Shown piece by piece: positions 1 to 7,961 of a stretch of 64,000 nt of DNA. Within the stretch, counting starts at the first letter, position 1; every line of letters begins with the position of its first letter. The translations under genes were made by a program, and so were the position numbers. Source of the DNA: an uncultured Ectothiorhodospiraceae bacterium (GTDB taxonomy: Bacteria; Pseudomonadota; Gammaproteobacteria; UBA6429; Thiohalophilaceae); the NCBI GenBank assembly GCA_947259575.1, contig CAMYMU010000012.1:1-64000 (forward strand), written 5' to 3'. The notes below the pieces were generated by a model that was not told the origin of the DNA, searched no databases, and saw only the letters and a list, made by a program, of their open reading frames with translations.

Positions 1-2
1 TC

Positions 3-206
3 TTAAAGGATCCTGAACCGACCATCATGGTACTGGAATTAGGAGAAAGTAGTGTGGACATCGCGGTCAGACCATGGGTAAAGACAAGTGACTACTGGGG
101 CGTGCGTGCTGATTTATTGCAAACCATTAAGGAAACTTTTGATACTGAAGGTATTTCAATACCGTATCCCCAACGTGATCTGCATATGATTCAGTCTGCT
201 GCGTAG
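3..206 (+). CDS. MscS-family mechanosensitive channel, C-terminal fragment
   Basis: This is the last 67 residues of a protein that begins before the window. The reading frame opens at base 3 and ends at TAG 204-206. The segment carries the hallmarks of the MscS cytoplasmic cage end: an RPW motif followed by W-x-V-R, then an amphipathic helix and the ending IPYPQRDLHM, which is very close to the conserved I-P-F-P-Q closing motif of small-conductance mechanosensitive channels. Such channels sit in the inner membrane and release solutes on hypo-osmotic shock. The pore helices are outside the window, so subfamily cannot be judged. The DUF481 gene follows 42 bases later on the same strand and may be co-transcribed. 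Confidence 0.85.
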   Translation, partial: LKDPEPTIMVLELGESSVDIAVRPWVKTSDYWGVRADLLQTIKETFDTEGISIPYPQRDLHMIQSAA

Positions 207-248
207 CAGAGCAATTTAAACAATAAAAATTCATTAGGAACGATATGT

Positions 249-962
249 ATGCTAAATAAATTATTACTATTATCAACCTTACTTTCGATTAGTGCAGTTC
301 TACAGGCAGCAGAACCCGCTAATAATAAATGGAGTGGCGAAGCCGAACTGGGTTATTTGAGAACCACGGGTAATACAGATACCGAGTCACTGCACGCGAA
401 AGGTAAAGTAGTTAATGAGCGTGAGAAATGGAAGCACACAGCAACGCTGGAAGTTACCAATAAAAGTGATAATGATATAACTACGGCAAAGCGTTGGTTC
501 CTGACGGGTAAGAGTGATTATAAGTTGGATGAGGTGTCATATTTATTTGCGGCAGTGAGTTATGAAAATGATGATTTCTCTGGTTATGATTATCAGGCTA
601 CGGAAAAGGTTGGTTATGGTTATCACGTGATCAGGAAAGAAAATCTAAAGCTAGATCTGGAAGCCGGTGTTGGTGCACGCCAATCAGAATTAAATACCGG
701 TGCCTCCAATAGTGAGGCAATCGTATCTGGGGCAGGTAATCTTGAGTGGATCATCAGCAAAACTTCTACCTTCACCCAGGAATTGTTAGTTGATATTGGT
801 GATGATAATACAGTTAGTCGTTCGGTTACTTCCTTGAAAATGCTAATTGTGGGTAACCTATCCGCTAAGCTTTCTCATACTATTAAACACAACTCAGATG
901 TCCCTGTTGGCACTGATAAAACCGATACCGAAAGTGTTGTGACGCTGGTGTATAGTTTTTAG
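249..962 (+). CDS. DUF481 (YdiY-type) outer-membrane beta-barrel protein
   Basis: A 237-residue exported protein. Residues 1-20 form a signal peptide ending LQA-A. The mature part starts with W-x-G-E-A-E-L-G-Y and a TTGNTDTES segment, the usual opening of DUF481 proteins such as the salt-induced YdiY, and is built of alternating beta-strand-like stretches ending in a terminal phenylalanine (LVYSF), as expected for a barrel inserted by the BAM machinery. The role of the family is unsettled. The ATG at 249 has a weak AGGAAC upstream; an out-of-frame ATG at 245 is ignored. A strong terminator at 993-1019 closes the unit, which may begin with the MscS gene. Confidence 0.8.
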   Translation: MLNKLLLLSTLLSISAVLQAAEPANNKWSGEAELGYLRTTGNTDTESLHAKGKVVNEREKWKHTATLEVTNKSDNDITTAKRWFLTGKSDYKLDEVSYLFAAVSYENDDFSGYDYQATEKVGYGYHVIRKENLKLDLEAGVGARQSELNTGASNSEAIVSGAGNLEWIISKTSTFTQELLVDIGDDNTVSRSVTSLKMLIVGNLSAKLSHTIKHNSDVPVGTDKTDTESVVTLVYSF

Positions 963-992
963 TTGTATAAGCTAAAGCAAAGAAAGCATAAG

Positions 993-1019
993 GGGCCACA
1001 TGAACGTGGCCCTTTTTTT
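993..1019 (+). terminator. Rho-independent terminator after the DUF481 gene
   Basis: A perfect 7-bp stem GGGCCAC/GTGGCCC (993-999 with 1006-1012) with a 6-base loop is followed directly by seven T residues. It lies 30 bases after the DUF481 stop. Confidence 0.9.
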
Positions 1020-1168
1020 AGGGTGTTATATTCTCTCAATAATTTCGATATTCTCACACCAGTTTAGTCAGCTTTGTCCTGAAGCAATGATTAATCCAGG
1101 ACTTTAATCTTAATTTAAGCTTTAAATGCTAAGGTTTCATTATCATAACTAGTAGTAAGGCGATGGAA

Positions 1169-1792
1169 ATGACTGAAGTAAAAAAGATCAAGGTCTGGGA
1201 TATTGCGGTGCGAATTTTCCACTGGTCACTCGTCGTGTTCTTCGTCATTGCATATATTACTGGTGAAGAGGAAAGCGAGTTACATGATTTTGCAGGTTAT
1301 GTGATTTTAGGTCTGATAGTCTTTCGGGTTCTATGGGGATTTATCGGCAGCCATTATGCACGCTTCTTGAATTTCATATATAGCCCTCAAACTACAATAA
1401 ATTATGCGCGTTCTATAGTAGAAGGCAAGCCAAAACACTATCTGGGGCATAACCCATTAGGGGCCTGGATGGTCATTACATTGCTGGTCACTCTCGGCTT
1501 AACAATATGGTCCGGACTTGAATTAGAGGCGCTAGAAGGTCATGGTCCTCTAGCTATGCAAGTCAATATAGTAGAGTCAGTTTTTGCTGACGATGATGAG
1601 AGTGATGAAAACGAACATGAGTCAGAACATGAAGGTGATGAATTCTGGGAAGACATTCATGAGTTTTTTGCAAACATTACTTTGATGTTAGTATTTTTAC
1701 ATATTGCCGGAGTTCTATTTTCAAGCTATGTACATCGTGAAAATCTGATCAAAGCGATGATCACGGGATACAAACAAAATAAATCTGATTAG
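1169..1792 (+). CDS. Cytochrome b561-family membrane protein
   Basis: A four-helix di-haem cytochrome b of the group related to the b subunit of Ni/Fe hydrogenases (cytochrome b/b6-domain proteins); it would pass electrons between a quinone pool and a soluble partner. Seen: the N-terminal KVWDIAVRIFHW motif, YLGHNPLG before the third helix, and a last helix with H-x9-YVHREN, giving several candidate haem histidines (near residues 20, 41, 180, 191). A stretch near residues 143-167 is strongly acidic and histidine-bearing, between helices 3 and 4. Two ATGs are close together at 1163 and 1169; AAGG at 1157-1160 is correctly spaced only for 1169, so the 207-residue form is preferred. No soluble cytochrome partner is adjacent. 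Confidence 0.8.
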   Translation: MTEVKKIKVWDIAVRIFHWSLVVFFVIAYITGEEESELHDFAGYVILGLIVFRVLWGFIGSHYARFLNFIYSPQTTINYARSIVEGKPKHYLGHNPLGAWMVITLLVTLGLTIWSGLELEALEGHGPLAMQVNIVESVFADDDESDENEHESEHEGDEFWEDIHEFFANITLMLVFLHIAGVLFSSYVHRENLIKAMITGYKQNKSD

Positions 1793-1795
1793 TTT

Positions 1796-1879
1796 TACGC
1801 CTCCTTGCGGCTGCCTGGGATGTTTTATGGAGAATGTCTGAAGTTTCAGGGAGGCGTAGTGTGGCCAGATACCAGGCAG
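1796..1879. repeat. Two interleaved inverted repeats (pseudoknot-like)
   Basis: Arm A TACGCCTCC (1796-1804) pairs perfectly with GGAGGCGTA (1850-1858), 9 bp. Arm B CTGCCTGG (1811-1818) pairs perfectly with CCAGGCAG (1872-1879), 8 bp. The order is A-B-A'-B', the topology of a pseudoknot, in the 127-base gap between two convergent genes. There is no T tract typical of a simple terminator. Function unknown. Confidence 0.5.
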
Positions 1880-1919
1880 TAGCTAATCAGCCATTTTGGT
1901 CTAGCCAGCCTGGTTTAGA

Positions 1920-2813
1920 TTAGAGCTTGTGTTTACTTAATTCGTGTTCCGCTTTCTCATAGCCGAGCTTAATGAGTTCTTCGGCACGGTAAAATTCATA
2001 GGTATGAGCGATATCTCTTGGGAACTCGATGAGTATATCAGGTGCATAGGCTGCCATTTTCATTTTTGCGATCGATTGTTGCATGATCTCGATGCAGCGC
2101 GACATGACCTCATAAAAGCCTAGCTGCTCATTGCGCTCAAACTTGTCCAGGCTAAAACGTTCCTGCAACTCATCGAACATTTTAGAGAACCAGTTTTCTT
2201 CATCCTTATCTTGCTCTTCAATCGTGGCGCTTAACTTTTCTACGTGGTGATCATCTAGAGATTCGCCATCGACATTCACGGCTATTGTGATATCTGTCAT
2301 ATCGGACATAGTCGGGGCAATCGGTACCGGGTTAATAACGCCGCCATCCAATAAAACGTGTTTGCCGCGTGTGACAGGGGTAAAGACGAGAGGCACAGCG
2401 ATTGATGCACGAATCGCATCAAATAAGGACCCTTCACTAAACCAGACTTCCTTACCATTTTCAATATTAGTCGCTACAGCAGTAAAGTTGATGGGTAATT
2501 TCTCTATCTTTTGCCGGCCGACGAGCTCAAGTAGCTTGTTAATAATTTTTTCGCCCTTGAACAATCCTCCGGGACTAAAGCTAAGGTCGAGCATTTTGAT
2601 CACATCGCCTTTGTCTAGTGTCACCACCCAGTCTTTATAGGCGTCTAATTTCCCAGCGGCATAAATACCACCGACCAGCGCGCCCATTGAGCAGCCAGAG
2701 ATCGATTCGATTTTATAGCCGTGTTCAACTAGCCAGTCTATGACGCCAATGTGGACCAGACCGCGGGCACCGCCACTACCTAAGACCAGTGAAACGCTTT
2801 TAGATGTCATCAT
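1920..2813 (-). CDS. Patatin-like phospholipase (RssA/NTE family)
   Basis: A 297-residue serine lipase homologue with the complete patatin signature: the glycine-rich oxyanion loop GSGGARG (about residues 12-18), the nucleophile elbow GCSMG with Ser near residue 42, and the Asp of the DGG motif (near residue 156, in LLDGGVINPVP). Patatins use a Ser-Asp dyad to hydrolyse acyl chains of phospholipids. No signal peptide or export domain is present, so this is a cytoplasmic, RssA-like member and not an exported ExoU- or PlpD-type enzyme. Two successive ATG codons open the frame after a CAGGG ribosome site. It converges on the cytochrome gene and looks monocistronic. Confidence 0.88.
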   Translation of the reverse strand: MMTSKSVSLVLGSGGARGLVHIGVIDWLVEHGYKIESISGCSMGALVGGIYAAGKLDAYKDWVVTLDKGDVIKMLDLSFSPGGLFKGEKIINKLLELVGRQKIEKLPINFTAVATNIENGKEVWFSEGSLFDAIRASIAVPLVFTPVTRGKHVLLDGGVINPVPIAPTMSDMTDITIAVNVDGESLDDHHVEKLSATIEEQDKDEENWFSKMFDELQERFSLDKFERNEQLGFYEVMSRCIEIMQQSIAKMKMAAYAPDILIEFPRDIAHTYEFYRAEELIKLGYEKAEHELSKHKL

Positions 2814-3053
2814 GAACCCTGCTTGTAGAGGAAACGTAATATCATTATTACACTTTTACTCCGCAAATCATAAAAAAATGGCAGTCAGGCCCAGCTAGGA
2901 TTGTCAGGATACACGCGCCAGCTCAAAAGGCAATGGACACAGGATCTTCTCCTGTCGGGGTTAGTTTATTGTGTGTTATCAAGAAGAGAAAAAGTGATCG
3001 AGCGGTATTCTTTACAGCCTGCAGCTTAGTAATATCGACACCCCAAACGAAAC

Positions 3054-3075
3054 GTGGGCAGCCGAGGCTGCCCAC
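3054..3075 (-). terminator. Terminator for the small secreted-protein gene
   Basis: A perfect 10-bp inverted repeat GTGGGCAGCC/GGCTGCCCAC with a 2-base centre lies 29 bases beyond the stop of the minus-strand gene that ends at 3105. On the minus strand it is followed by GTTTCGTTT, a moderately T-rich tail. Confidence 0.7.
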
Positions 3076-3104
3076 ATTTATTCAAATGCTAAATCAATTT
3101 AGTA

Positions 3105-3422
3105 TTAAGTACACTCTTTGCCGCTCTGGGTAGCCAGTGTCATAAACTGGTCATCAGCGGTAAAGTTTTTCGTAGATAATGCGATGTCCATGATTCTGCC
3201 AACATCTTTATTACTCATGTTGGTTTCGTAAATATTTACCATGCATTTACAAAATGATTTTGCTTTAGCAGCGGGTTGTGATTTTTTTACATCGTCAAAA
3301 CATCCAGTATACATACCCGTAAAAAATTCCTTACGGGTTTTATTATCTACTTCGAATGCAAAGGATGATGTAGCAATAGCTAAAGAACACGCAATTAGGA
3401 TGCCTTGGATGGTATTTTTCAT
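3105..3422 (-). CDS. Small secreted protein, unknown function
   Basis: About 105 residues. The frame is open further upstream, but the convincing start is the ATG at 3422 (MKNTIQGILIACS), which gives a clean signal peptide cleaved after SSFA and has GGGA about seven bases before it. The mature part has four cysteines (YTGCFDDV, SFCKCMVN, and a C-terminal GKECT), suggesting disulfide bonds in the periplasm. The pattern of a short helical domain with F-C-x-C resembles small uncharacterised periplasmic proteins of gammaproteobacteria, but no named family is recognised. It has its own terminator at 3054-3075. Confidence 0.65.
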   Translation of the reverse strand: MKNTIQGILIACSLAIATSSFAFEVDNKTRKEFFTGMYTGCFDDVKKSQPAAKAKSFCKCMVNIYETNMSNKDVGRIMDIALSTKNFTADDQFMTLATQSGKECT

Positions 3423-3623
3423 AATAATTCCCGATAGGTAGATTCGACTCAATATATCTATCGGTAATTTACTTAGAAACATTAGGCAAAGCAACCTTAG
3501 CTTCGCTGCTAGAATGTAATCGGCGTCTCAAAACTGTGATCAGGTGCAACTCAGGAAATGGCTTAAACTGTTTGTAATTTCTGCTTATCTATTTGTTTTG
3601 AAGAGGAAAAGTAGCTTTTGAGC

Positions 3624-3905
3624 TCAGCCGTTTACGACCATTCTCTGGTGACCAACCTTGATCTCATCACCTGGATGCAGTGTATGCATTTTGACTCGCT
3701 TGCCATTAATGAAAGTGCCGTTGGTGCTCGACAGGTCTTCAATATAGGACGCATCAAAATAGGTCACTATTTTGGCATGGTGTGAGCTGATAATTTGATC
3801 CTCGAAATTCACATCATTGTCTTTGGCGCGGCCGATAAATACGGTGCCAGGGACAAGTTCAATCTGCTTTTTGTTTGATTCGCCCAGGACGGTGAGGGTC
3901 GTCAT
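3624..3905 (-). CDS. FHA-domain protein
   Basis: A single forkhead-associated domain of about 93 residues, a phosphothreonine-binding module. Seen: the GR motif after the second strand (VFIGRAKDN), S-S-H-H in the binding loop, and LSSTNGTFINGKRV, the most conserved FHA segment, so the phosphopeptide-binding residues Arg, Ser and Asn are present. There is no catalytic or membrane part, so it would act as an adaptor for a Ser/Thr kinase encoded elsewhere. Three in-frame Met codons lie close together; AGGAG is nine bases before the ATG at 3905, which is preferred to the one at 3923. The next gene upstream on this strand is over 380 bases away. Confidence 0.85.
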   Translation of the reverse strand: MTTLTVLGESNKKQIELVPGTVFIGRAKDNDVNFEDQIISSHHAKIVTYFDASYIEDLSSTNGTFINGKRVKMHTLHPGDEIKVGHQRMVVNG

Positions 3906-4293
3906 GCTGGTCATCTCCTGCATTAAGTTGTTAATGAAAATGACCGCCCCTGGTCGGAATGGTGTATCCGTGTAGTCGTCTTTATACCACCATACAATAT
4001 AAGTGGTTACTAATGTATTGTTACAAATTGTTAAATTTAGCCTAAATTTAAACAGGATAATTAGAAAATATCAACATAATACACATCTATCTAGTTGATT
4101 TAGCTTGTTTTCCAGATATACCTTAGTGGCCTATATGCGATGAAATAACGAGGTTTAACGGCTCTAATTCATAGTGCGGGAATTAATCTGAGCGCTGCTC
4201 CATGCAGGGTCAAAATAGCCAGAAAAGGCTATTTGCATCCCGGGCAAGGGCTAGCTGAGACTAGGTCGATGCCCAGTAGCCCACGCCAGGTGG
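3906..4293. other. Intergenic region with a 10-bp palindrome and a hairpin
   Basis: No gene is supported in this 388-base stretch. It holds an AT-rich perfect inverted repeat TTAAATTTAG-C-CTAAATTTAA at 4031-4051, about 125 bases upstream of the FHA start, which could be an operator, and the terminator hairpin of the ARPP-1 gene near 4213-4234. Confidence 0.4.
4213..4234 (-). terminator. Probable terminator of the ARPP-1 gene
   Basis: Inverted repeat AAATAGCC/GGCTATTT (4213-4220 with 4227-4234) with a 6-base loop; on the minus strand the stem ends in TTTT. It lies 60 bases beyond the minus-strand stop at 4294. Confidence 0.6.
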
Positions 4294-5310
4294 TTATTTC
4301 CTGATGTAATTTTGGCGATACAATTTTCGCTCTTTGCCACTACCACTATAAGTGTCAAAGCGCACATCGGTCTCATTCTCGATAGTGTCTTGTTTCAGTC
4401 CTGGTTTTAACTCTTGTGTAGTTTGTTTGCCTTTTTGAGTGTTATCTATCCATTCCAGAACGGCTACAGCTTTGGGGTTTTTATACTGTAGGTCCTTGTT
4501 ATGTTCACCGACAGATTCTGTGGCTGCTGAATCGATAATGCTGGGCCAGAGTTTTTTCAGTAAGGCCTGGTTGGCATAGATATCGGCTGTATTAAGTTCT
4601 CCATTGATGGCAAAGGCATAACCGATAACCTGTTTTTTGCCACGTAGCAGCGGTAGTAACTCTTTTTTGTAGGCTGAGATTTTTTCCGCTAGTTTTTTGT
4701 TCTCCAGGGTTAGCTGCAAGCTACTGGCAGAGTCTTTCGATTTTACATCGGTACCAACTTTTTCGCCCAGTTTTTGCTGTGACTTTGCTACTTCTGACCA
4801 GACTTCTGACTGGTTGTTGTTGAGCCGTGCAGCCAGGCGTAACTCTTTTGAAGATAGCTTCTTGGTTGAGCTGTGAAATTCTTTCGAAGACTCATTGCCG
4901 CGGGGGTTCCAGCGCCCCTGTTCAACACAAAAAGAGGCAATATCAATTTTTCCTGATTGTGGTTGCAAGATCATGTCAGTTGAAAAGACGCGATCTTGCT
5001 TACCGCCTTTTACGATATCTCCCGCTTGTATATAGATATGATCGGAATTACTCAGGTTTTCAATGCTGAGTTGATTGACATTGCTGGTCTCGTGAACTTT
5101 TACCTTTTTCTGCTGCATTGCTTCGCTCAATGTGAGATAGCGTTGGTTCTTAATTATATCTTCGCCATGAATTAAGTAGATAGAGAGATTGCTTTGGCTG
5201 AATGGACCGCTGACGCGGTATTTGTTTGCCATCGTCTGGCTAGAAAAACTAAAGACTACGAGGAATGCCAGTGCTTTGGTTGATGCATGAAATAGTTTAG
5301 TGATAGTCAT
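4294..5310 (-). CDS. Secreted ARPP-1 (DUF6569) domain protein
   Basis: A 338-residue protein with a signal peptide cleaved near QTMA. Residues about 30-170 match the ARPP-1 domain as I recall it: an IYIQAGDIVKGGKQDRVF segment, then a strand ending in CVEQGRW, the most characteristic motif of the family. The middle (about 175-215) is helical and rich in Lys, Gln and Ser. The remainder holds a second part of the domain around IGYAFAINGELNTADIYAN. ARPP-1 domains have been linked bioinformatically to ADP-ribosylation and phosphatase systems, but no activity is known to me. The gene seems monocistronic, with its own terminator. Confidence 0.7.
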   Translation of the reverse strand: MTITKLFHASTKALAFLVVFSFSSQTMANKYRVSGPFSQSNLSIYLIHGEDIIKNQRYLTLSEAMQQKKVKVHETSNVNQLSIENLSNSDHIYIQAGDIVKGGKQDRVFSTDMILQPQSGKIDIASFCVEQGRWNPRGNESSKEFHSSTKKLSSKELRLAARLNNNQSEVWSEVAKSQQKLGEKVGTDVKSKDSASSLQLTLENKKLAEKISAYKKELLPLLRGKKQVIGYAFAINGELNTADIYANQALLKKLWPSIIDSAATESVGEHNKDLQYKNPKAVAVLEWIDNTQKGKQTTQELKPGLKQDTIENETDVRFDTYSGSGKERKLYRQNYIRK

Positions 5311-5558
5311 AATAACGCTCCGTTGATAATCGATTTTTATCTAAAACGAAGCATAAGAGAATTAGAGTTATCAGGTTAGAGGCTGAAGTCTGCTTTTACA
5401 TAAACTTTACATACGCTATTAGTAAAGAGTGATGGTTTGATTTAGAAGTAATAACATAAGTAGTAGGTAGTCTGGTTCTTAAAAATTAGTAAATGTTGAA
5501 ATATGTTTATTAATTTAGACTATGCTTTTGTTGACGAGAGATTTACGGGCAACAGTTA

Positions 5559-6200
5559 ATGTCATTATCTACAACACTTTGGTATTTTGCAGATCCCATG
5601 TGCTCATGGTGCTGGGGGTTTACCTCGACATTTGAAAAGATTAAGTCTGAATTTGATGAAAAATTAAAAATAGCGCTTATGCTCGGTGGCTTACGTCCAG
5701 GTACAACTGAACCAATGTCAGCAAGTTTGCGTGAAGATATTCTGCACCACTGGCATGAGGTGCATAAAATGACTGGTCAGGCCTTCAATTTTGAACAGGC
5801 ACTGCCAGAAGGGTTTGTTTATGATACCGAACCTGCAAGCCGGGCTGTCGTCACCGTTGCCGATATGGCTCCGGATAAGATATTTCCTTTTTTTAAATCG
5901 GTCCAGTCTGCTTTTTATCTCAACCATATTGATGTGACAAATGGTGAGAAGTTGGCAGAACTGGCAAGCAATCAGGGAATAGCCCGTGATAAATTTCTAG
6001 TGAATTTTGAGAGTGAACTTGCTAAACAGAAGACGCTACAGCATTTTCAGGCTGCAAGGCAAGCGGGGGTAACGGGTTTCCCTTCATTGATATTACAAGA
6101 CGGGGATGATTATCAGTTTATTGCCAAAGGCTATCGCCCATTTGACCAGTTGCAAGAATTAATTCAAAACTGGATTGAACAGTATGCGGCAGAAAATTAA
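5559..6200 (+). CDS. DsbA-family thioredoxin-fold oxidoreductase
   Basis: A 213-residue protein of the DsbA/FrnE-like group (COG3531-type predicted disulfide isomerases). The redox motif C-S-W-C is at residues 15-18 inside WYFADPMCSWCWGF, right after the first strand. A helical insert follows, and the cis-proline region of the thioredoxin fold is visible as VTGFPSLIL. There is no signal peptide, so the protein is probably cytoplasmic, which fits FrnE-type rather than true DsbA proteins. The ATG at 5559 has only a weak GGGCAA upstream. A symmetrical hairpin at 6202-6223 separates it from the convergent barrel gene. Confidence 0.85.
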   Translation: MSLSTTLWYFADPMCSWCWGFTSTFEKIKSEFDEKLKIALMLGGLRPGTTEPMSASLREDILHHWHEVHKMTGQAFNFEQALPEGFVYDTEPASRAVVTVADMAPDKIFPFFKSVQSAFYLNHIDVTNGEKLAELASNQGIARDKFLVNFESELAKQKTLQHFQAARQAGVTGFPSLILQDGDDYQFIAKGYRPFDQLQELIQNWIEQYAAEN

Positions 6201-6201
6201 A

Positions 6202-6223
6202 GCCAGAGGTGTTTACCTCTGGC
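6202..6223. terminator. Bidirectional terminator between convergent genes
   Basis: A perfect 9-bp stem GCCAGAGGT/ACCTCTGGC with a 4-base loop (GTTT) sits between the stops at 6200 and 6245. On the minus strand it is followed by TTTAATTTT, so it is a better terminator for the barrel gene; on the plus strand the T tract is poor. Confidence 0.65.
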
Positions 6224-6244
6224 CCTTAAACATTGTCTAGGTTA

Positions 6245-6820
6245 TTAGAGGGTTATACTGACACCCACGAGAACACTATGGGAATCTGTGTCGATGTCGG
6301 TTCTGAGACTATCAATCGCTTCATCAATATCAAAATCAGTATATTTATATTCCAACTGGATCCCAACTGTATCGGACACTTTGAATTTAACACCACCATT
6401 CAATTCGTAGGAGCTCCCCACTGAAGTCTCGTCATCAAGGATTCCACTATTAAAGCTTATCGCTGAAAAACCGAGGCCTATGCCAAGGAAGGGTGATACG
6501 GCCCCTTTGTGGTTAAAATAATACTCAGCTAAGCCATGAACATGCATGATATCTGCGTCAGAAGCCTGGGCAGTTGTGGTTAGATCCTTTTCATAGAAAT
6601 ATGTATTTGCACCAAAGGCGAATCCCCCCTCCACCATATACAAATACTTGAAGCCAAGCGTAGCCTCGTTGCTATCATCGAAGCTGATGGAATTACCTCT
6701 CGCCGTATGGCCGGTATTATCTGATATATCGGTAAAGCCGAACATCGGGATTAGAATATGATCCCCCGCCTGTACAGGTAATGGCAAGAGTAGTGCCAGT
6801 AATATAAATAATCGTCTCAT
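6245..6820 (-). CDS. Small outer-membrane beta-barrel (porin-family) protein
   Basis: A 191-residue exported protein with a signal peptide ending LPVQA-G. The rest is a run of short amphipathic strands with glycine and aromatic residues (GFKYLYMVEGG, YFNHKGAVSPFLGIGLGF, VGIQLEYKYTDF) and ends in VSITL, a C-terminal strand of the kind recognised by BAM. Length and pattern fit eight-stranded OmpA/Ail/OmpW-like barrels often annotated as porin-family protein. YFNHKGAVSPFLGIGLG is the usual strand-turn-strand of this class. Ligand or partner is unknown. It stands alone, convergent with the DsbA-like gene. Confidence 0.75.
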   Translation of the reverse strand: MRRLFILLALLLPLPVQAGDHILIPMFGFTDISDNTGHTARGNSISFDDSNEATLGFKYLYMVEGGFAFGANTYFYEKDLTTTAQASDADIMHVHGLAEYYFNHKGAVSPFLGIGLGFSAISFNSGILDDETSVGSSYELNGGVKFKVSDTVGIQLEYKYTDFDIDEAIDSLRTDIDTDSHSVLVGVSITL

Positions 6821-7167
6821 TTTGTCCCCCTATCCATGTAAAAAATGACTGATAATTAGACTTTATTCTAACCTTTAAAATTAGATTATAATATATGAGT
6901 AACACTTTGTTACTTCTAGTTACATTTTCCCCACAAAGCCGCCAGGATTAGGATTGGGGCCTGTTTTATTAAAAGGAATAAAAAAATATTTTGAATAGGA
7001 TAGAAAATGTAGAGTTTCAAAGATTTATTTGAAACTCGAAAATAGATTGATGTCGTTGCCAGCATGAAAATTGTAGGCTATCTTTCTTAGTCAGGTAGTA
7101 CTTAGTTTTAGTGTGTGAACGACTTTTTATATTAATTGAACTTATTGATAAATTTTAAGGGGCAAGT
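6821..7167. other. Intergenic region with a 10-bp inverted repeat
   Basis: No gene is supported. The stretch divides two divergently transcribed genes, so it should hold both promoters. A perfect inverted repeat GAGTTTCAAA/TTTGAAACTC with a 6-base spacer lies at 7012-7037, 131 bases before the TIGR02647 start, and could be an operator. Confidence 0.4.
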
Positions 7168-7413
7168 GTGGCATATACAGAAAATAATGTTGCTGAGCTA
7201 GAAGTTCTGATGCTCTATGATCTGAGTAACAGCCAGGAAGGTATTAAGATTCATAAAACCGCTGAGCCGGCAGTGATAGCAGGAGCTAAGAGTTTGTTTG
7301 AAAAAGGTTTTATTACTCAGGCCGATGGTGGGTACTTAACCAATTTAGGTCACGAGGCTGCCGAACATACACAGGCACTGTTTACCATGTTGAACGCACA
7401 TAGCGATGAATAA
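7168..7413 (+). CDS. TIGR02647 family small protein
   Basis: An 81-residue cytoplasmic protein that closely fits the TIGR02647 family of gammaproteobacterial proteins of unknown function. Recognisable features are the LYDLSNSQEGIKIH segment, the GFITQADGGYLT turn typical of a winged-helix-like wing, and the ending LGHEAAEHTQALFTML. The layout suggests a small winged-helix fold, but DNA binding has not been shown to my knowledge. It starts at GTG (7168) with a good AAGGGG ribosome site at 7157-7162. A tiny membrane ORF and a secreted protein follow on the same strand. Confidence 0.8.
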   Translation: MAYTENNVAELEVLMLYDLSNSQEGIKIHKTAEPAVIAGAKSLFEKGFITQADGGYLTNLGHEAAEHTQALFTMLNAHSDE

Positions 7414-7439
7414 TATGAAGCATTATCGATATTCAATAC

Positions 7440-7535
7440 ATGAAGGAATTGGTTATTAAAAAAGATATTATTTTATTCATTCTTGCTGTAGCAGTCGGGT
7501 TTGCAGTGATATTTCTGTCCAGTCAATTATTGTAA
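7440..7535 (+). CDS. Possible 31-residue membrane peptide
   Basis: A short frame from ATG 7440 to TAA 7533-7535. It encodes a charged start (MKELVIKKD) followed by a single hydrophobic helix of about 19 residues (IILFILAVAVGFAVIFLSS) and a short tail. This is the usual look of a single-pass bacterial microprotein. It lies 26 bases after the TIGR02647 stop and 54 bases before the next gene, so it may be co-transcribed. No clear ribosome site precedes the ATG, and the frame is short enough to arise by chance, so it is tentative. Confidence 0.4.
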   Translation: MKELVIKKDIILFILAVAVGFAVIFLSSQLL

Positions 7536-7589
7536 AGGCGATCTTAACTAATACTTGTACGACAGGATTGGAAACGTTGAGTATAAAAA

Positions 7590-7904
7590 ATGAACAAAAT
7601 TGTCACATTAATTACTCTTTTAGCTGCACTACTTATGTTTGCACAAAGCGGGATAGCAGAAGAGGATAAACAGTCGAAGGCAGATCTAGCCGTCGCTAAT
7701 ATATTATTTGATTACGACTTCGGTAGCGAATTTGCCAGCTATCGAGTAGATGAAAATGGTTTTGTTGATCTGATTATGGCCAGTAACACACCGAGCACGA
7801 TTTATTCCGAAATTTTGACCCGTATGCAAAATCACCCTGATATTGATGACGTAATGGCCTCAAAATCAGGCCCAGCCTGCAAGATTAGCAATTGGACACA
7901 ATAA
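7590..7904 (+). CDS. Small exported protein, unknown function
   Basis: A 104-residue protein with a signal peptide cleaved near SGIA-EE. The mature 80 residues show an alternating strand and helix pattern (FASYRVDENGFVDLIMA, then a helix around STIYSEILTRMQ and a turn HPDIDDVMA). This resembles a small alpha/beta domain of the BON or heavy-metal-associated kind, but the resemblance is weak and no family is named. One cysteine lies close to the C terminus. No strong ribosome site is seen. It is convergent with the START-like gene that follows. Confidence 0.6.
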   Translation: MNKIVTLITLLAALLMFAQSGIAEEDKQSKADLAVANILFDYDFGSEFASYRVDENGFVDLIMASNTPSTIYSEILTRMQNHPDIDDVMASKSGPACKISNWTQ

Positions 7905-7961
7905 AGAAAAATGTAGCGCGATATAATTTCGTGGCGATTGTATTACTGATTTATTAAGAAA

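Noticed and set aside
2890-2960. A tRNA-like stretch (ACAGG-ATCTTCT-CCTGT stem-loop and a frame starting MDTGSSPV, which often marks tRNA ends)
   Set aside because: The loop does not match a T loop (TTCRANY) and no matching 7-bp acceptor stem or D arm could be drawn, so no tRNA is claimed.
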